Below, in pieces: positions 34,693 to 46,439 of a stretch of DNA of 64,000 bases (positions within the stretch are counted from its first letter, which is position 1; every line of letters begins with the position of its first letter). The position numbers and the translations under genes are program-made. The stretch is taken from assembly GCF_030272615.1 (NCBI RefSeq), contig NC_081414.1, forward strand, positions 4,589,501 to 4,653,500, in the 5' to 3' direction. Under the pieces are notes generated by a model. The model worked only from the letters and a program-made list of their open reading frames with translations, searched no databases and was not told the origin of the DNA. The DNA comes from Cryptomeria japonica (taxonomy: Eukaryota > Streptophyta > Pinopsida > Cupressales > Cupressaceae).

Positions 34693-37123
34693 ACTCACAA
34701 ACATTTCAGAGTAAAAAACTAGGAGCGGCTTATGTAAAGACCACCCTGACACAAAGATTAAAAGGCTGCTATGAAACCTATTAAAAGAATCAGAGAACAT
34801 TTTCCATACAATTTAGCACTTGCTTGTAATATTTCACTTGTAGTATAGGAAACGTTTCAAAAAGATGTCCAGACAATGTGAGTAATTCGATGACACTCAA
34901 TCCTTCACTGCAAGGACCAAACATTACGACTGTTCCTATTGGGGCTTGGCTTAGGCTGCCTTGTGGGCAAGGCAACTGTAGGTCTTTCTTTACTACCTTG
35001 GAGGATCAGATTAGGTGTGTGCCTGGTAAATGCCATGTAGGTACCATTTCCCTGCAACTCAAGAAAAAAGGTGTGAATTTTTCTCTATTATGCAATAAAA
35101 CAAACATAAAAATCCCTTGGAATAAAAATCATACGGATAATCCTGTAAGCTGTAAATGTAGTCCAATTATTTCAATAAAAGGATGACACTGATATCTATG
35201 GTGTTGCAAATATGTGCAATGTTTCTACTGATATGATTAAATATGCCAACACTATCAGATCTGAGAATGAATACATGCCTAAGGAAAGACCGTGTATGTG
35301 CCATGTGCATCTGTGCCTGCAAACACAGGGAACTTGAGCAATCTGTCGAGCATCCATCAAATTGAGAGAATTTGTTAGCATTGACGATATTGCAGTTCTG
35401 TTCTAATAGAACTATAGATGCTATCAGACAATTCAATCAACAGGGATTTGTGCTCGATAACCCTGGAGTAGGACACACTTCAATGTCAGTTGGAAGTTCA
35501 GATTCAACTAATGGATTGAAAGGTTTTTGTGAAAGTAGCCCTATAAGTTATCATGATATTTGTGTTTTTGTTTAGATCCACATTCAAATCTATCTAGAGG
35601 AAACATACCTTGGTTTTTACTAGTCTCAAATTTATTATTACTCAGAGGTTTTATTTCAATTATTGCATGTATAAACTGCTATTGACTAGCTACAATGCAG
35701 AAAAACATGTCCTCTAAAATTGCAATAGATAACATATTCTCTAGCTAGTTATTATTAGTTTAGTTGGGATGCTCAATAGAGAAATATGGAAACTATAAAT
35801 TCGCTTTTATGATTTGAACGGTTAATGTACTCTCTAGTGTGTAATTTTCAATCTGTGGTAGATGACCACTGACTTCTATCATGATTGATATTCTCTAGCT
35901 AGTTATTATTGATTTAGTTGGGATGCTCAATAAGAGAAATATGGAAGTTATAAATTTGCTTTTATCATTTGAACGATTAATGTACTCTGTAGTGTAATTT
36001 TCAATCTGTGGTAGATGACCACTGACTTTTATCATGATTGCTATTATTCTTATTATTAGCCTTATGACTACATTTTGGCATGTTCTGTTTAACTACATTT
36101 GAGATCAATATTTCTTAAAATTTCCTAAGTGATTACGATTTGTCTCCTGATGTCTTGTTAACGTGCTCCTTAGGCACAACACCAGTATCTATCCATCACT
36201 TTCTCTACAAGTACTTTGTGCAGTTGATATATGTTTCCACATTCTGTACACGTCTAAAATAGTAGTTACAAATACACCATACAAAATTCTTCATTCTTCA
36301 TGCTATGATTACTGTCAATATCCTGTTCCGGAGTCCCTAGCATTCATAAACAAAAATTACACAATGGAGATTACCAAGTAATCACATTTTTTGGAGGCAT
36401 TTTTCCAAACTGATATTAATAGGCACATCTCTGAAAAATTGTAGTTTATTTTTGCTGAAAAAAAATCACATTGTGTACATTTATTTGTATTTATTATTTA
36501 ACTATTTTGCATCATCTATGTTCAAAATTCTAATCACCCCCCACCTATTGCTGCCCAGTTAGCAATCTATCCACCATCACTGTTTCCTTTTCTTCTTTAG
36601 ATTAATTCCCTATTATGCCATTGTCTTTTATGTTTCTAATCTGAAATGTTTTCCTTCACTTAAGGTATCATCTTTTTATGATTTTATCTTTAGTCACCAT
36701 CTCTCTGCAAATTATCTGTCCCTGAAGTCTGAAAATACTGCTGCTCAAACTACTCTAGTCTACTGTCTCATCTTATTATGCTGACTTCTTTTATGTGACA
36801 AAGTGTCTTCTTTATGTCTGTTTTGTCCATTTTGTCCATTGCTGCGAATTATCTTTGTTACTACTATCTTTTGTTGATCCCTTGATTGCAATCTTGTATG
36901 TATTGGCATCTTAACATGAACACCTTGTATATTTGCTACTAATCTCTTTGTTTTCCACAGGCTGCTATCTTAAAACAAAACAAAATCCAAAACCACCTTT
37001 GCAGCACTGGGAAGGAACTACGCTGCCCTGCAGCCCTTGTGTTGATCTAGTGCTGCGGCACCATTCCAGAAAAGAAGTCTGTAAAGAATTATAAAGGTGA
37101 ATGGCCCTCTAAATGGCCGGCAA
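34693..37123. other. UMPS upstream region without supported genes
   Basis: Short frames of up to 102 codons occur but have no recognised domain. Apart from the 154-bp duplication at 35734 it is ordinary AT-rich DNA. The last 200 bases before the UMPS start are less AT-rich. Confidence 0.45.
35734..36040 (+). repeat. 154-bp tandem duplication
   Basis: The segment starting ATATTCTCTAGCTAGTTATT at 35734 recurs head-to-tail at 35888 with about 92% identity by eye. It is non-coding and lies about 1.2 kb upstream of the UMPS start codon. Confidence 0.9.
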
Positions 37124-37129
37124 TATAAG
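37124..37129 (+). promoter_or_regulatory. Possible UMPS TATA box
   Basis: TATAAG lies 71 bases before the UMPS start codon, giving room for a transcription start about 30 bases on and a short leader. This is the only TATA-like word close to the gene in this less AT-rich patch, but no other promoter element supports it. An intron in the 5' leader cannot be excluded. Confidence 0.25.
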
Positions 37130-37199
37130 TGGCTTTTGTAGACTGTAATCACAAGCGATAAAGGAGCAGTGATACCAAGAAAAACCATCATCTATTTCC

Positions 37200-37970
37200 A
37201 TGGAAGAATTGATCCTAGAGCTTTACAAAGTAGAAGCTGTAAAATTTGGAGAGTTCAAGCTCAAGAGCGGGATTACATCCCCCATATACATTGATCTTAG
37301 ACTCATTGTATCATATCCACATCTTCTCAAGCTGGTTGCAGACACCATATGGCAAAAGATATCTTCCCTTAAGTTTGAGCTTCTCTGTGGGGTACCCTAC
37401 ACTGCCCTACCCATTGCAACATGCATGTCCCTCAACCACTCCATTCCCATGGTGATGAGAAGGAAAGAGGTGAAGGACTATGGCACCAAGAAGTCCATTG
37501 AAGGGATGTTTACTCCAGGTCAGAGCTGCCTGGTTGTGGAGGACCTGGTCACGAGCGGGGCATCTGTTCTGGAGACTGTGGAGCCCCTAAAAACCGTGGG
37601 TTTGGATGTCACTGATGCTGTGGTGGTCATTGATAGAGAACAGGGAGGGAGGGATAATCTGGCTCAAAATGGGATCACGTTACATTCTGCCCTTAAGCTT
37701 ACTGAGATGGTGAGTGTGCTGGTTAAGAATGGGAAGCTCTCTTTGGAGGTTGCTGAATCAGTAAGCAAGTTTTTAGGGGAAAATCAGACCATGGTGCCAT
37801 CGTCCGTGCCTAATGTTGTAAGGAAAAGGATTTCTTATGGCGAGAGGGCTCTTTTGGCTCAAAACCCAACTGGAAAGAGACTTTTTGAGCTCATGGAGAG
37901 AAAGAAGACTAATCTGTCCTTGGCAGCTGATGTGTCTACAGCCCAAGAGCTTCTCAGCATTGCAGAATCT
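37200..37970 (+). CDS. UMPS: UMP synthase, exon 1 (OPRT domain and start of OMPDC)
   Basis: Encodes the first 257 residues of the bifunctional enzyme making UMP from orotate, the last two steps of pyrimidine synthesis. Residues 1-200 are orotate phosphoribosyltransferase: [16 protein letters not shown] near the start, [11 protein letters not shown] at 63-73, MRRKE at 86-90, and the PRPP-binding loop [11 protein letters not shown] at 112-122. Residues 211-257 start the OMP decarboxylase ([11 protein letters not shown], then [19 protein letters not shown]). The start MEELILEL aligns with MEALILQL of the Arabidopsis enzyme from memory, which settles the ATG. The exon ends in a clean GTAAGT donor at 37971; the frame runs on to 38102 only by intron read-through. 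There is no stop, shift or lost key residue. By family it acts in the cytosol as one fused protein. Confidence 0.95.
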
Positions 37971-38066
37971 GTAAGTCTGATTTTTCGTTCCTTAAAAGTT
38001 ACATTCAGTTTTGTTTTAATCGTTTATATTCTTTTTGGCTGGATAGAAAGTTTTTATTTGTTTTTT

Positions 38067-38211
38067 GGAGGTAGTACTCAAATCCACGACCTCCAATGCT
38101 AGTGCTGGATTCTCTACCATTGAACTGTAGAATTCATTTTTTTTTTCAGCTAGTATTAAAATTTAGGTCCTCCAATTAGAGTGCTAGGTACTCTACCATT
38201 GAACTGTAGGG
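38067..38211 (-). repeat. Two tandem tRNA-like units, SINE-head type
   Basis: On the minus strand two units (38147-38211, then 38067-38130) each begin CTACAGTTCAATGGTAGAG, close to a pol III A box (TAGCTCAATGGTAGAG). They carry a B-box-like piece about 45 bases on, GGATTTGAGTAC in one. Both are about 65-70 bases, too decayed to fold as tRNAs. They are either tRNA pseudogenes or heads of a tRNA-derived SINE. They start within 100 bases of the UMPS exon 1 donor. Confidence 0.55.
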
Positions 38212-38818
38212 CCATTTATTTCTAGGGACGCACTATCTAAACCTTTCGCCTACCATGTTCGATCGTAGGCTATCAAACAATGTCTCTTTTTATTTTTGTC
38301 TCCCAATATTTATTATCAAAACTCTCTTGTAATAAACCTTTACAACTTTAAGTACTCTTTATTTTGCTGTGTATTTGAACTACCCATTTTTCCTGTGGAA
38401 ATTTTCTGTTTGGGTTAGATTTAATTGTCAAAAAGTTTCATAACATTTGAACATGCTTTAATTTTCACTTAAAACCTTGTTGAAAGTCATCTTACATTCC
38501 CAATATACAAGCCTTAAACATACATAATTTGATTTCTCTCTTCCTTTCTTTTCTGGTGGGCATCAATCCTGGGGGATTGGTGGGGCAAGAGCCAGAGGTA
38601 GAGTTGCAGGTGGACGAACGCATTAAACAGGAGCTGGTGGAGGGTGACGAAGGTGGGTTGACTTGAATTGAGGCATATGCTTAGCAACCTATGGATTGAG
38701 AGAGAACTACAGCACATTGTATGAATGATCTGAGAAAGCCTGCTAGGCATGTAGTTACTTGTATTACTGAAGCTAACTCCTCTGGAAGGATCATCAAACA
38801 ATGACGTTTGGATCATCC

Positions 38819-41699
38819 TGATAGAAATATTGTCATTGATATCAAAGATGCAAAAAGACTATCATCAATGTCAAAGGTAATGGTTAAGGAATTGGATAGC
38901 TGTGATTTATATGAAGAAGACATTCAGAAGGCATCTCCATGATCAGATTAGCGATCAGTATTGAAGATGAACTCCATATACAAGATGTAGGTATACAGTG
39001 ATCAGAGCATATTGACTGAGAATATAAAGTAAATAAGAACAAAATGAATTGACAGTATACACCAGGTTATATATATGACTGTGTATATGTTCTTTGAAGA
39101 CAATTAATCCCTATACTAGATTGTTGAAAGACTGTAAATGAAGATATCTTATCAGGTTTGGAAGAAGATACTTGCAAGTGTGTGTGGCTGTATATAGATG
39201 CTCTTTGAAGACAAACGTCATGCATACATGCACCCAGTTATAAGTGCCAATCATGTTTGAAGGCATATTAATATATAATGTATTTCCTATATTAAGAGGT
39301 CGATGTGTGATATGGAGAACAGCGAGAATGGCACAAGTATGGGCCTAAAATGTGACTATACAGTACCAGAATATACGTATGGAGGAGCAGGGACTTGAAT
39401 ATAGAGATAGCAGCGATTATGTTCATTAAGGGGTCAAAGGAAAGCAGCGATCGAGCAACTTCATTGTATATACAAGCAGCAATTGATTTGTTAGTTGATG
39501 AGGATATGATACGATTCAGTAATCAGCACTGTGAGAAAATACAAAGACAGTGATCAACAGTTAACGGGCAATCTGGTTTGAACAAAAGACATACATTTAC
39601 CCTTAAGGGGTCGGTGAAAGGATACATGGCAATAGTTGGAAAACAATGATTTTAAACATAACAAATCATATAACAGCGATACCCATATATGACTTATGCA
39701 GCAATTTACTAGTTTGTATCAATCAAGCCAACTCAACAAGGTAACAGTGATTTTAGTTTGTATTGATAACTATCATTATAATACAACAAAGACAAGGTTC
39801 GGGAAAATTGTGAACATAGTAGTAATCAAGACTAGTACAAATCTTCTAGTCATTCGGGGCATTTGGAATGCATGGTAATCCATTGATCTGGCGGAAGATA
39901 TGACTTACTGAAGGGTCGACTTCATAAATCTGAAGGGTCAGGTTTATCAGACAAATATGTGACTGAAGACAGCCAACTAAGATTGTTAATATTAAAGGTT
40001 CAAATCATTAAGAGCAACGACTTCCTTATCAACAGCAGCGATTAGAATTGTTTACATTGGCACAGTTTTCTAAATTTATTTTTGACAGCCGCAAAGACAC
40101 TAAGAAATATAATGAGCAGCGACAACATATTGAAGTCAGCGACTTATTCATAATATGCAGTGATTTATTGAAGATAGTAGAGGTGCGATTCATTGGTGCG
40201 ATCTATATTAATGAAGCAAGAATATACGGTTATATCAGTTTGTGCGATCATGAACAAAAGGCAATATAGATCTCAATGCTAAAATCCACGAGTCTATTAT
40301 GACAGCAGCGACAAAATAGTTTGCAAGTCGAAGCACTTCTTAGCAGCATCAAAAGGGGCAAATTCATGTGATTTGGCAAACACATTGATTAAAGTCGTGG
40401 CATTTGATTTTATAATAATTGAAATAATACGTGGCTAAAAGAATGGATAAAACACTTAATCTATTCAAGATAACAAACAAAGAATATCTTGTTAACATCC
40501 AAAAGGTGCGATTAGGAGCAAGTTAAACATAATTTAATTTAAAAAGGACGTGTCTCATCTAAGAGGTATCTATTCTAAAGGACAGATCTTTAAGTAATAT
40601 AAGATATATGAAGGAAGTTGATTTGATATAGAGGATTTAATTTTCGGGTGAAAGAATGCTGTGAATATAAATGAGAATAAAGTGAAGATTGCTGCGTACA
40701 GGTGTGTTATTCAGAAAATATAATCAGACACAAGTGTCGCTGGGTATTGTGAAATGTAAAAAATAAAAGAAGATCCATATGTGGAGAGTGTATGCTGCAG
40801 TAAGTGTGGAAGTGTATGCTGAATAAATAATTCTGGAAATAATTTTCAGACAGAGAGTATTTGTAATGGAATAATATGTGTGTATATTATGTGGTACGTG
40901 TGAATGTTGAGATAAAGAAATGCTAATATAATAATCTGAAAAGGAAAGTAGTGTTGAGTGTATGGAAATAAAAATAAAAGAATATATTTTATGAGTGTGA
41001 GTGTGCGTGTGAAGATCAATCATACACACAAGAAAATATACGAATATGTATATGCAGATATAAAAGAGATTTATGAAGACTCCATATACAGATTTGTGAA
41101 TATTCTATGAGTATATTTGTGAAGACTTTATGAAGCAGAGTTTAGCAGACTTATGAAGCATTTAGATTTATAAGAGTTTATAATCAGTTTTTGTGACAGA
41201 TTCATGATCAGCATTGTAACAGTTTGAAAAAGGAAATTTGAGAAGAATATAATCCATCATCAGTTGGTACAGCAACATTGTAAAGGTGGAAAATCAGATA
41301 TATGTGAAGTGGGTTGGTGCTCACAGATTCTGAAGTGGGAGTTGGTGCTTCCAGTGGGTTGGTGCTCACGAAATCAGATTTGGGAGTTGGTGCTTCCAGT
41401 GGGTTGGTGCTCACAAACAGAGTTAGGGGTTGGTGCTTTTGGTAGGTTGGTGCCTACGAAATGTTGTAAAAGAAGAAATATATAAAAGCATTGATTTACC
41501 GTGGTTTACTCCCTTAAGGGTTTCCATGTATATATCTTGTGTTCTACTTGTGTTAGATCACTTATGAATATTGGTATGCAATGAATATGTTTATGAGATA
41601 ACTTATATACTTGTGAATGAAGTTGAAAAAGTTCAAATTGGTAAAATTAGTTGTTATACTGATTCATCCCCCCCTCTTAGTATAACCGTGTGCTCTTCA
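38819..41699. mobile_element. Solo LTR, about 2.9 kb
   Basis: A single TGATAGAAAT...CTCTTCA segment is flanked by perfect CATCC repeats (38814-38818, 41700-41704). It has no coding frame of note and no second LTR, which is what remains after recombination between the two LTRs of an element. The last 180 bases, ending near CCCCCCTCTTAGTATAACCG, are related to 52565-52748, where the same LTR tail lies beside a copia gag trace, so the family is probably copia. The word GCAGCGA recurs many times in its first 1.5 kb. It is old and broken, an LTR only. Confidence 0.75.
41309..41443 (+). repeat. 45-bp minisatellite, three units
   Basis: Units start at 41309, 41354 and 41399, each with GTGGGTTGGTGCTCAC and then GGAGTTGGTGCTTCCA. 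It lies inside the solo LTR near its right end. Open frames here are repeat products. Confidence 0.9.
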
Positions 41700-43086
41700 C
41701 ATCCAATGCAGGGGATCAAAATACACGAGTGTAGTTGCATACATCAGCACCAAACTATTGCATGTTGTATTTCGCGAGTCTTTAATGATTGTCTTATTCC
41801 AGGTCTGGAGCAATGTAGGTATTTTTCAGCCTTGGTTTGGGAACCTTCAATTTATTTATAGAACTATTATAGAAATCTAACGTGCTGCTATCCCCTAAAG
41901 CATTTATCTCCTGATATCTATTTTTAACTTAAAATACATAGCATATATTCCAAGTTGTTCAAGCAAATTTGAATTACATTGCCTTTAATTTTTAAATCAG
42001 CCCTGCAGATACAAATGATCTTGTTTTTGAACATGGTAGTAGGAAGCATGGGTTTGGTGAACCTAACAATTCCAACGTATGAAAAAGATAAAGCAATCTC
42101 ATGTGCCACAAAAAAGCTGGTACGAAGGCTCATAAAATTCAGAGAATTATACCTTTCAGAAAGCACGTGAGAGCTATGACCTACTTAGTTGTCTTGCTTC
42201 TTGATTGTGATTCTTCTAAAGGCATATTGTAGTTATTACTTTATTCATAACAGTCATTTCCCTGTGCATTGTCTTTCCCTTGAGCTCAATGCGTTGTTTA
42301 ATCTCTCTACTGTTTTTGATAACATCTGGTAGCAGTTTGAACTAAAAAGTGAAGTGCATGGCAGTACAAGAAGAAGAGCTGAGCTGAAGTCAAAGATGAA
42401 ATCTATAATATATAAACATGATAGCTAACTCAATCATGTCATCCTTGTCCTTGAGACTATGGTCATTTTGTAGCTGTCACCTAAACTGACACCATAGATT
42501 TAGAATAAATAATTATTAAGTGTTAACTTGTCTCATTGATGATAGATTCTTAAGATCCTTTGTCTCAATGAACCATCTGCTAACAAGCAAAACAATACGA
42601 TACTCTTGAATGTAAATTTTAAGTGGGTTTATACATCCTTTGAATCTGTTGCCCAAAAAATTAATAAATGTACTAGAGGCAAACCAATTACACTCAATTC
42701 AAACACAAAGCCTCCGGAGTTTTGCTCTAGCAGGAAGTCTAAAGAGTATAGGAATCAAATCCAAATATGTAGAGCTGGATTCCACACTTTGGATAACAAT
42801 TTGAGACAAACAATTAAGTCCTCTTAGTTAAGAAATCTAAGTATAATCCTTGCAGGAAAGGCGGATGTATCAATTTCATAGAATAAACCAACTATTCATG
42901 ATGAAGTAAACAAAATCAGGGTGTACACCATTAATCACAAATATGATGTTGCTAAGTAACTTCTGGATTTGACTGTGAATTTTTAATATTACCAACGTTT
43001 TGGATCAAACTCCATGATCCATCATCAGGGTGAATGCAAGAGAAGAGAGGATTTGACTGCGAAAGTTCTCTTCTCTTGCATTCACC

Positions 43087-43121
43087 CTGATGATGGATCA
43101 TGGAGTTTGATCCGAAACGTT
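43087..43121 (+). ncRNA. Hammerhead-ribozyme-like motif, copy 1
   Basis: It has CTGATGA (43087-43093), stem II GGATCA/TGATCC (43095-43100 with 43108-43113) closed by a 7-base loop, then GAAAC followed by GTT. This fits the minimal hammerhead with a two-base-pair stem III (AC/GU) and a cleavable NUH triplet, as found in Penelope-like elements. Stem I could start with ACC/GGT. One extra T lies between CTGATGA and stem II, which may matter for activity. Cleavage is not shown. Confidence 0.55.
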
Positions 43122-43179
43122 GGTAATATTAAAAATTCACAGAGTCAAATCCAGAAGTTACTCTTCTCTTGCCTTCACC

Positions 43180-43214
43180 CTGATGATGGATCATGGAGTT
43201 TGATCCGAAATGTT
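43180..43214 (+). ncRNA. Hammerhead-ribozyme-like motif, copy 2
   Basis: The same motif 93 bases downstream, with an identical stem II and loop. The GAAAC of copy 1 is GAAAT here. Tandem copies at this spacing are the usual layout of short-stem hammerheads, which act better as dimers (known of the family, inferred here). The inverted third copy on the minus strand (42997-43028) has lost the G of GAAA. Confidence 0.5.
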
Positions 43215-44803
43215 GGTAATATTAAAAATTCACACAGTCAAATCCAGAAGTACTTAGCAACATTGATATGGGCAGTGGAAATCTCATGCTTCTAACAGAA
43301 ATATGATGTTTCCACAGTCCATAATAGTTTGTTACAATTTTTCTAGATTAAATTATGTTGAGATATTTTTAAATTGACCATTGTCCAACCATTAATTCTA
43401 AGATGCTCTTCGTACATCAACAAAGAGTCCAAACTTTAAATAGGCAATAACATTTCTAAAAACACACAAACTACTCAAATGAAACATGAACTGGCTAACA
43501 TAACAACAAAGAAAATTCCAGAAAAGAGAACTAGCAGACTTTCAAGGTGAGAGTAGAATTATTTCAAAAATTAAATTAATAAAAAGGAAAACTAAATCAG
43601 TGTCAAAATCATTCGAAGAATTTCCAGACTGCTGAAAAATCTCAAGAAAGATACATTGCTTCCGTCCACAGAAAGCTCCGTAATCATTAATCTGCATTCA
43701 CTGATTACAATTACAAAACCCATGTAGCCTATATGTATCCTAGACATTTACAACATGGATAACAAGTTCACTCTGTGGAAAAATAAAATGATTTCAGATA
43801 AACAATATCATGGAAAATCTTCCTCGTTTAATGATAACAGTGAATTGGGATATCTAATTAATTCAAACCTTTCTTTATGATAATCAGAATATTATGAATT
43901 CATAGTTGGAGACAAATCTCAAGTAAAAATCAGAAATGTGCATATTCATAACTACATTATAAATATAAAAAACAAATCTGACCTAATCTAACAATACGTT
44001 AACTTAAAAATAAAATCTTATGACATTTCAATGGGACTACTTTACTTTCTAAGTAGAATCCTGCAAACAGATCCTCACATCTAGATCAGATGGAAAGAAC
44101 AAAAGGCAAGTGATGAGAAACACAAAGGATGAGTGACATACGGATAACATTTGTGACAGGATGGATAGAGTTGCATAGATATTTTGCATATTAGTAGGAA
44201 ATTTAAAACTTAAATGGTAAAACAATACTAGAAATTTAAAAAAAACTATCCTTAATTGACTCAAAAATGTTAGCTTCTCTAAAAAAGGGCAAAAATTTAA
44301 TAGATCTATCTATAGCTTTCATCCTTGGAGATCATAAATCAAAAACTTCAAACCTGGGAAACTGTCTGAACGTTGCATTAATCACACAATAGTTGAAACT
44401 TCAAATTATGAAAGCATAAAACAAATTTTCAGATAATCGCACCTTCAAATCAGTTTTTCATTCTTTAAAAAAACTTACAAGGAAACCTCTACAAACTTTT
44501 TGTCATAGTGGCATGGAAGCTATCATTGTATACATTCCATCTATTTTGTGCTTATCTTTATAATATTTAGCAAAAATCTAATCTCCAAAAAACTCCTTAT
44601 TTGTTACAAGAAATGAGTTGGAAGAATATTCTAAATCATTAATGTATATCTACATTTTATTAGACTAAATCAGATAAAATAAAAGGCTTCCTTATTTACT
44701 AAAAGTGAGATGCAAAATAGAATAACTTGAATCTCTTGAACCACTCTCAACATGCTCACATTGAACTTGTGTGGGATTTCCTAGCGAAGCTATAAACTTA
44801 ACA

Positions 44804-45230
44804 CTCCCTCTTAGCGAGGAAGGAGTTCTGCACCAATCCAAGTTTGTCTTTGAAAGCTTTAAATTTCCCTTTTGCTAAGGGCTTGGTTAGAATATCAACA
44901 ATCTGCTAATTTGTGGAAATATATTAGTGCTTAATTGCTCTCTTCTGAATTGTGACTTGAATGAAGTGATACCTAATCTCTATGTGCTTGGACCTATTAT
45001 GAAACATTGGATTCTCATAGTTGATGCAATTTTGATTATCATAGTAAATTATTGTGGGATCCAACTCTTGATCAAACAATCTTGCAAGTAACTTGCAAAA
45101 CTAGATGACCTCACAACTGGCAGTGCTGGTTGCCATATAGTCTGCCTCTGCTGAATTAAGTGCCATAGAAGTCTGCTTTTTGTTGAATCTGGATATCATT
45201 AGTGAATTTTAGCTGAAGCAACACCTTGAG
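44804..45230 (-). pseudogene. Copia RNase H remnant with LTR edge
   Basis: The minus strand reads DNQNCINYENPMFHNRSKHI, then EIRYHF and VDILTKPLAKGKFKAFKDKLG, the copia RNase H end. It is followed by a purine tract and TGTTAAGTTTATAGC at 44803, the start of its 3' LTR. That start resembles the LTR of the element at 26557. The upstream pol parts and the 5' LTR were not found, and the far edge of the LTR is not clear. It is an old, fragmentary element with several breaks. Confidence 0.75.
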
Positions 45231-46439
45231 GTGCTCTTCCTATCTACGGCACTACCTGCCCAATTGCCTGAATTTGCTTGTGATCTGCCTTGGATAATTG
45301 CTTGCACCTGCTCATGAATTGTTTTAACGTTCACCACTCTGCTGTGATAGAAGTCTGCTCTGATCAGGGTATAAATCTTTCTTCTTTGTCACAATTCGCA
45401 CCTCCTTAGGGTTTTGGATCTGACCTTTAATGAAAAATTATCTTCAACCTGATGTAGTTTGTACTTGATCTACTCTGCCCTGTGACCTATCTGCTGTCAA
45501 TATATTCACTTCTGCAAGTTTGGAATTCGCATTTGATGTGAAAATGATTTCTAATGATCTTAAATATATATGTGCTCCATGGGGGCAAATTGCTTTCTTC
45601 TCAAACGGGTCGGCCATGATAGGTTGCATTGTTTTTCTTTCCAAAATTTTGAATTTATATCCCTTTAAAACCCCCCTCTCAAGGTTGTCCATCGTTGCAT
45701 TAGTTTTCATTTTCCTTATTCCAATCATTTTAGCTCCATTCTAGGTCGGCTAGCTTTATTTTGCACATTTGACATTCAAAATTTCAAATTTCTTTCTTTT
45801 ATTCAAGCTGGCTGTCTTTGTCTGAATTGAAGTTGAATGGTATATATATAAGGTGAAGCTCTCACCTTGGAATTCACATCTTAAGCCTTAATTTCCAATC
45901 AGAAATTCAACTTAGGTCTGCACTTTTAGGTGGGATTCTGCCCTAGTTCATATGTTTCACTTTAGGTCTGGTCCTTTACTACCTCTTTGCTCATTCCACA
46001 CATTTTACTTTAGGTCTCCACACATTTTGTTTGATATTTTACCCAGCTGACCTCCTTTCCCCTTAACTTGCCCCTAGCGGGATTAGCATGTGCACAAGGA
46101 TTAGTTAACTGCATTTGCAAGGTGGAGAAGGAATGATGAACACACTTCCTATGTTGTGAAGAAATTTCCAAGTTTGGGGCGCAGATTAGAGGTAGACAAG
46201 AAATTTTGTAAGCGCAATTTTATACCCTTTTAAGGAATTGGGCACATTCCCACATAAGCAAAGAAATTGTGAGTGTATTTCCACATTGAGGAAGGAAATT
46301 GTGGGTGCTCTTTCACCATAGACAAGTTTCTTGTTTTGGAATGGAAATCTTGAGTGGAATTTCACATGAGAGATGAAATTTAGAGTGCGAATTCACCTTG
46401 GAATGGAAATGTAGGGCACACCACAAGGATTGCCAAGGA

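Larger units (their letters stand above)
42946..43265. mobile_element. Foldback repeat with three ribozyme-like units
   Basis: A left arm (about 42960-43047) is the inverse of a right arm (about 43068-43157) at over 90% identity, with a 20-base spacer. The right arm is then repeated head-to-tail (about 43160-43250), and the outer edges ATGTTGCTAAGTA and ACTTAGCAACAT are again inverse. An RNA of either strand would fold into a hairpin of about 90 bp. Each unit carries the CTGATGA / GATCCGAAA signature of hammerhead ribozymes, which in eukaryotes are typical of Penelope-like element termini and of retrozymes. No coding part of such an element remains nearby. Confidence 0.75.

Noticed and set aside
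34878-35186. 102-codon plus-strand frame upstream of UMPS
   Set aside because: No domain, ordinary intergenic composition and no splice or promoter support.
37971-38102. Extension of the UMPS frame past the exon
   Set aside because: A GTAAGT donor follows residue 257 exactly where plant UMP synthases continue with VGPEI, found at 50958; the extra codons are intron.
38067-38211. Functional tRNA genes
   Set aside because: The acceptor and T stems do not pair and the B box is degenerate, so they are tRNA-like relics at best.
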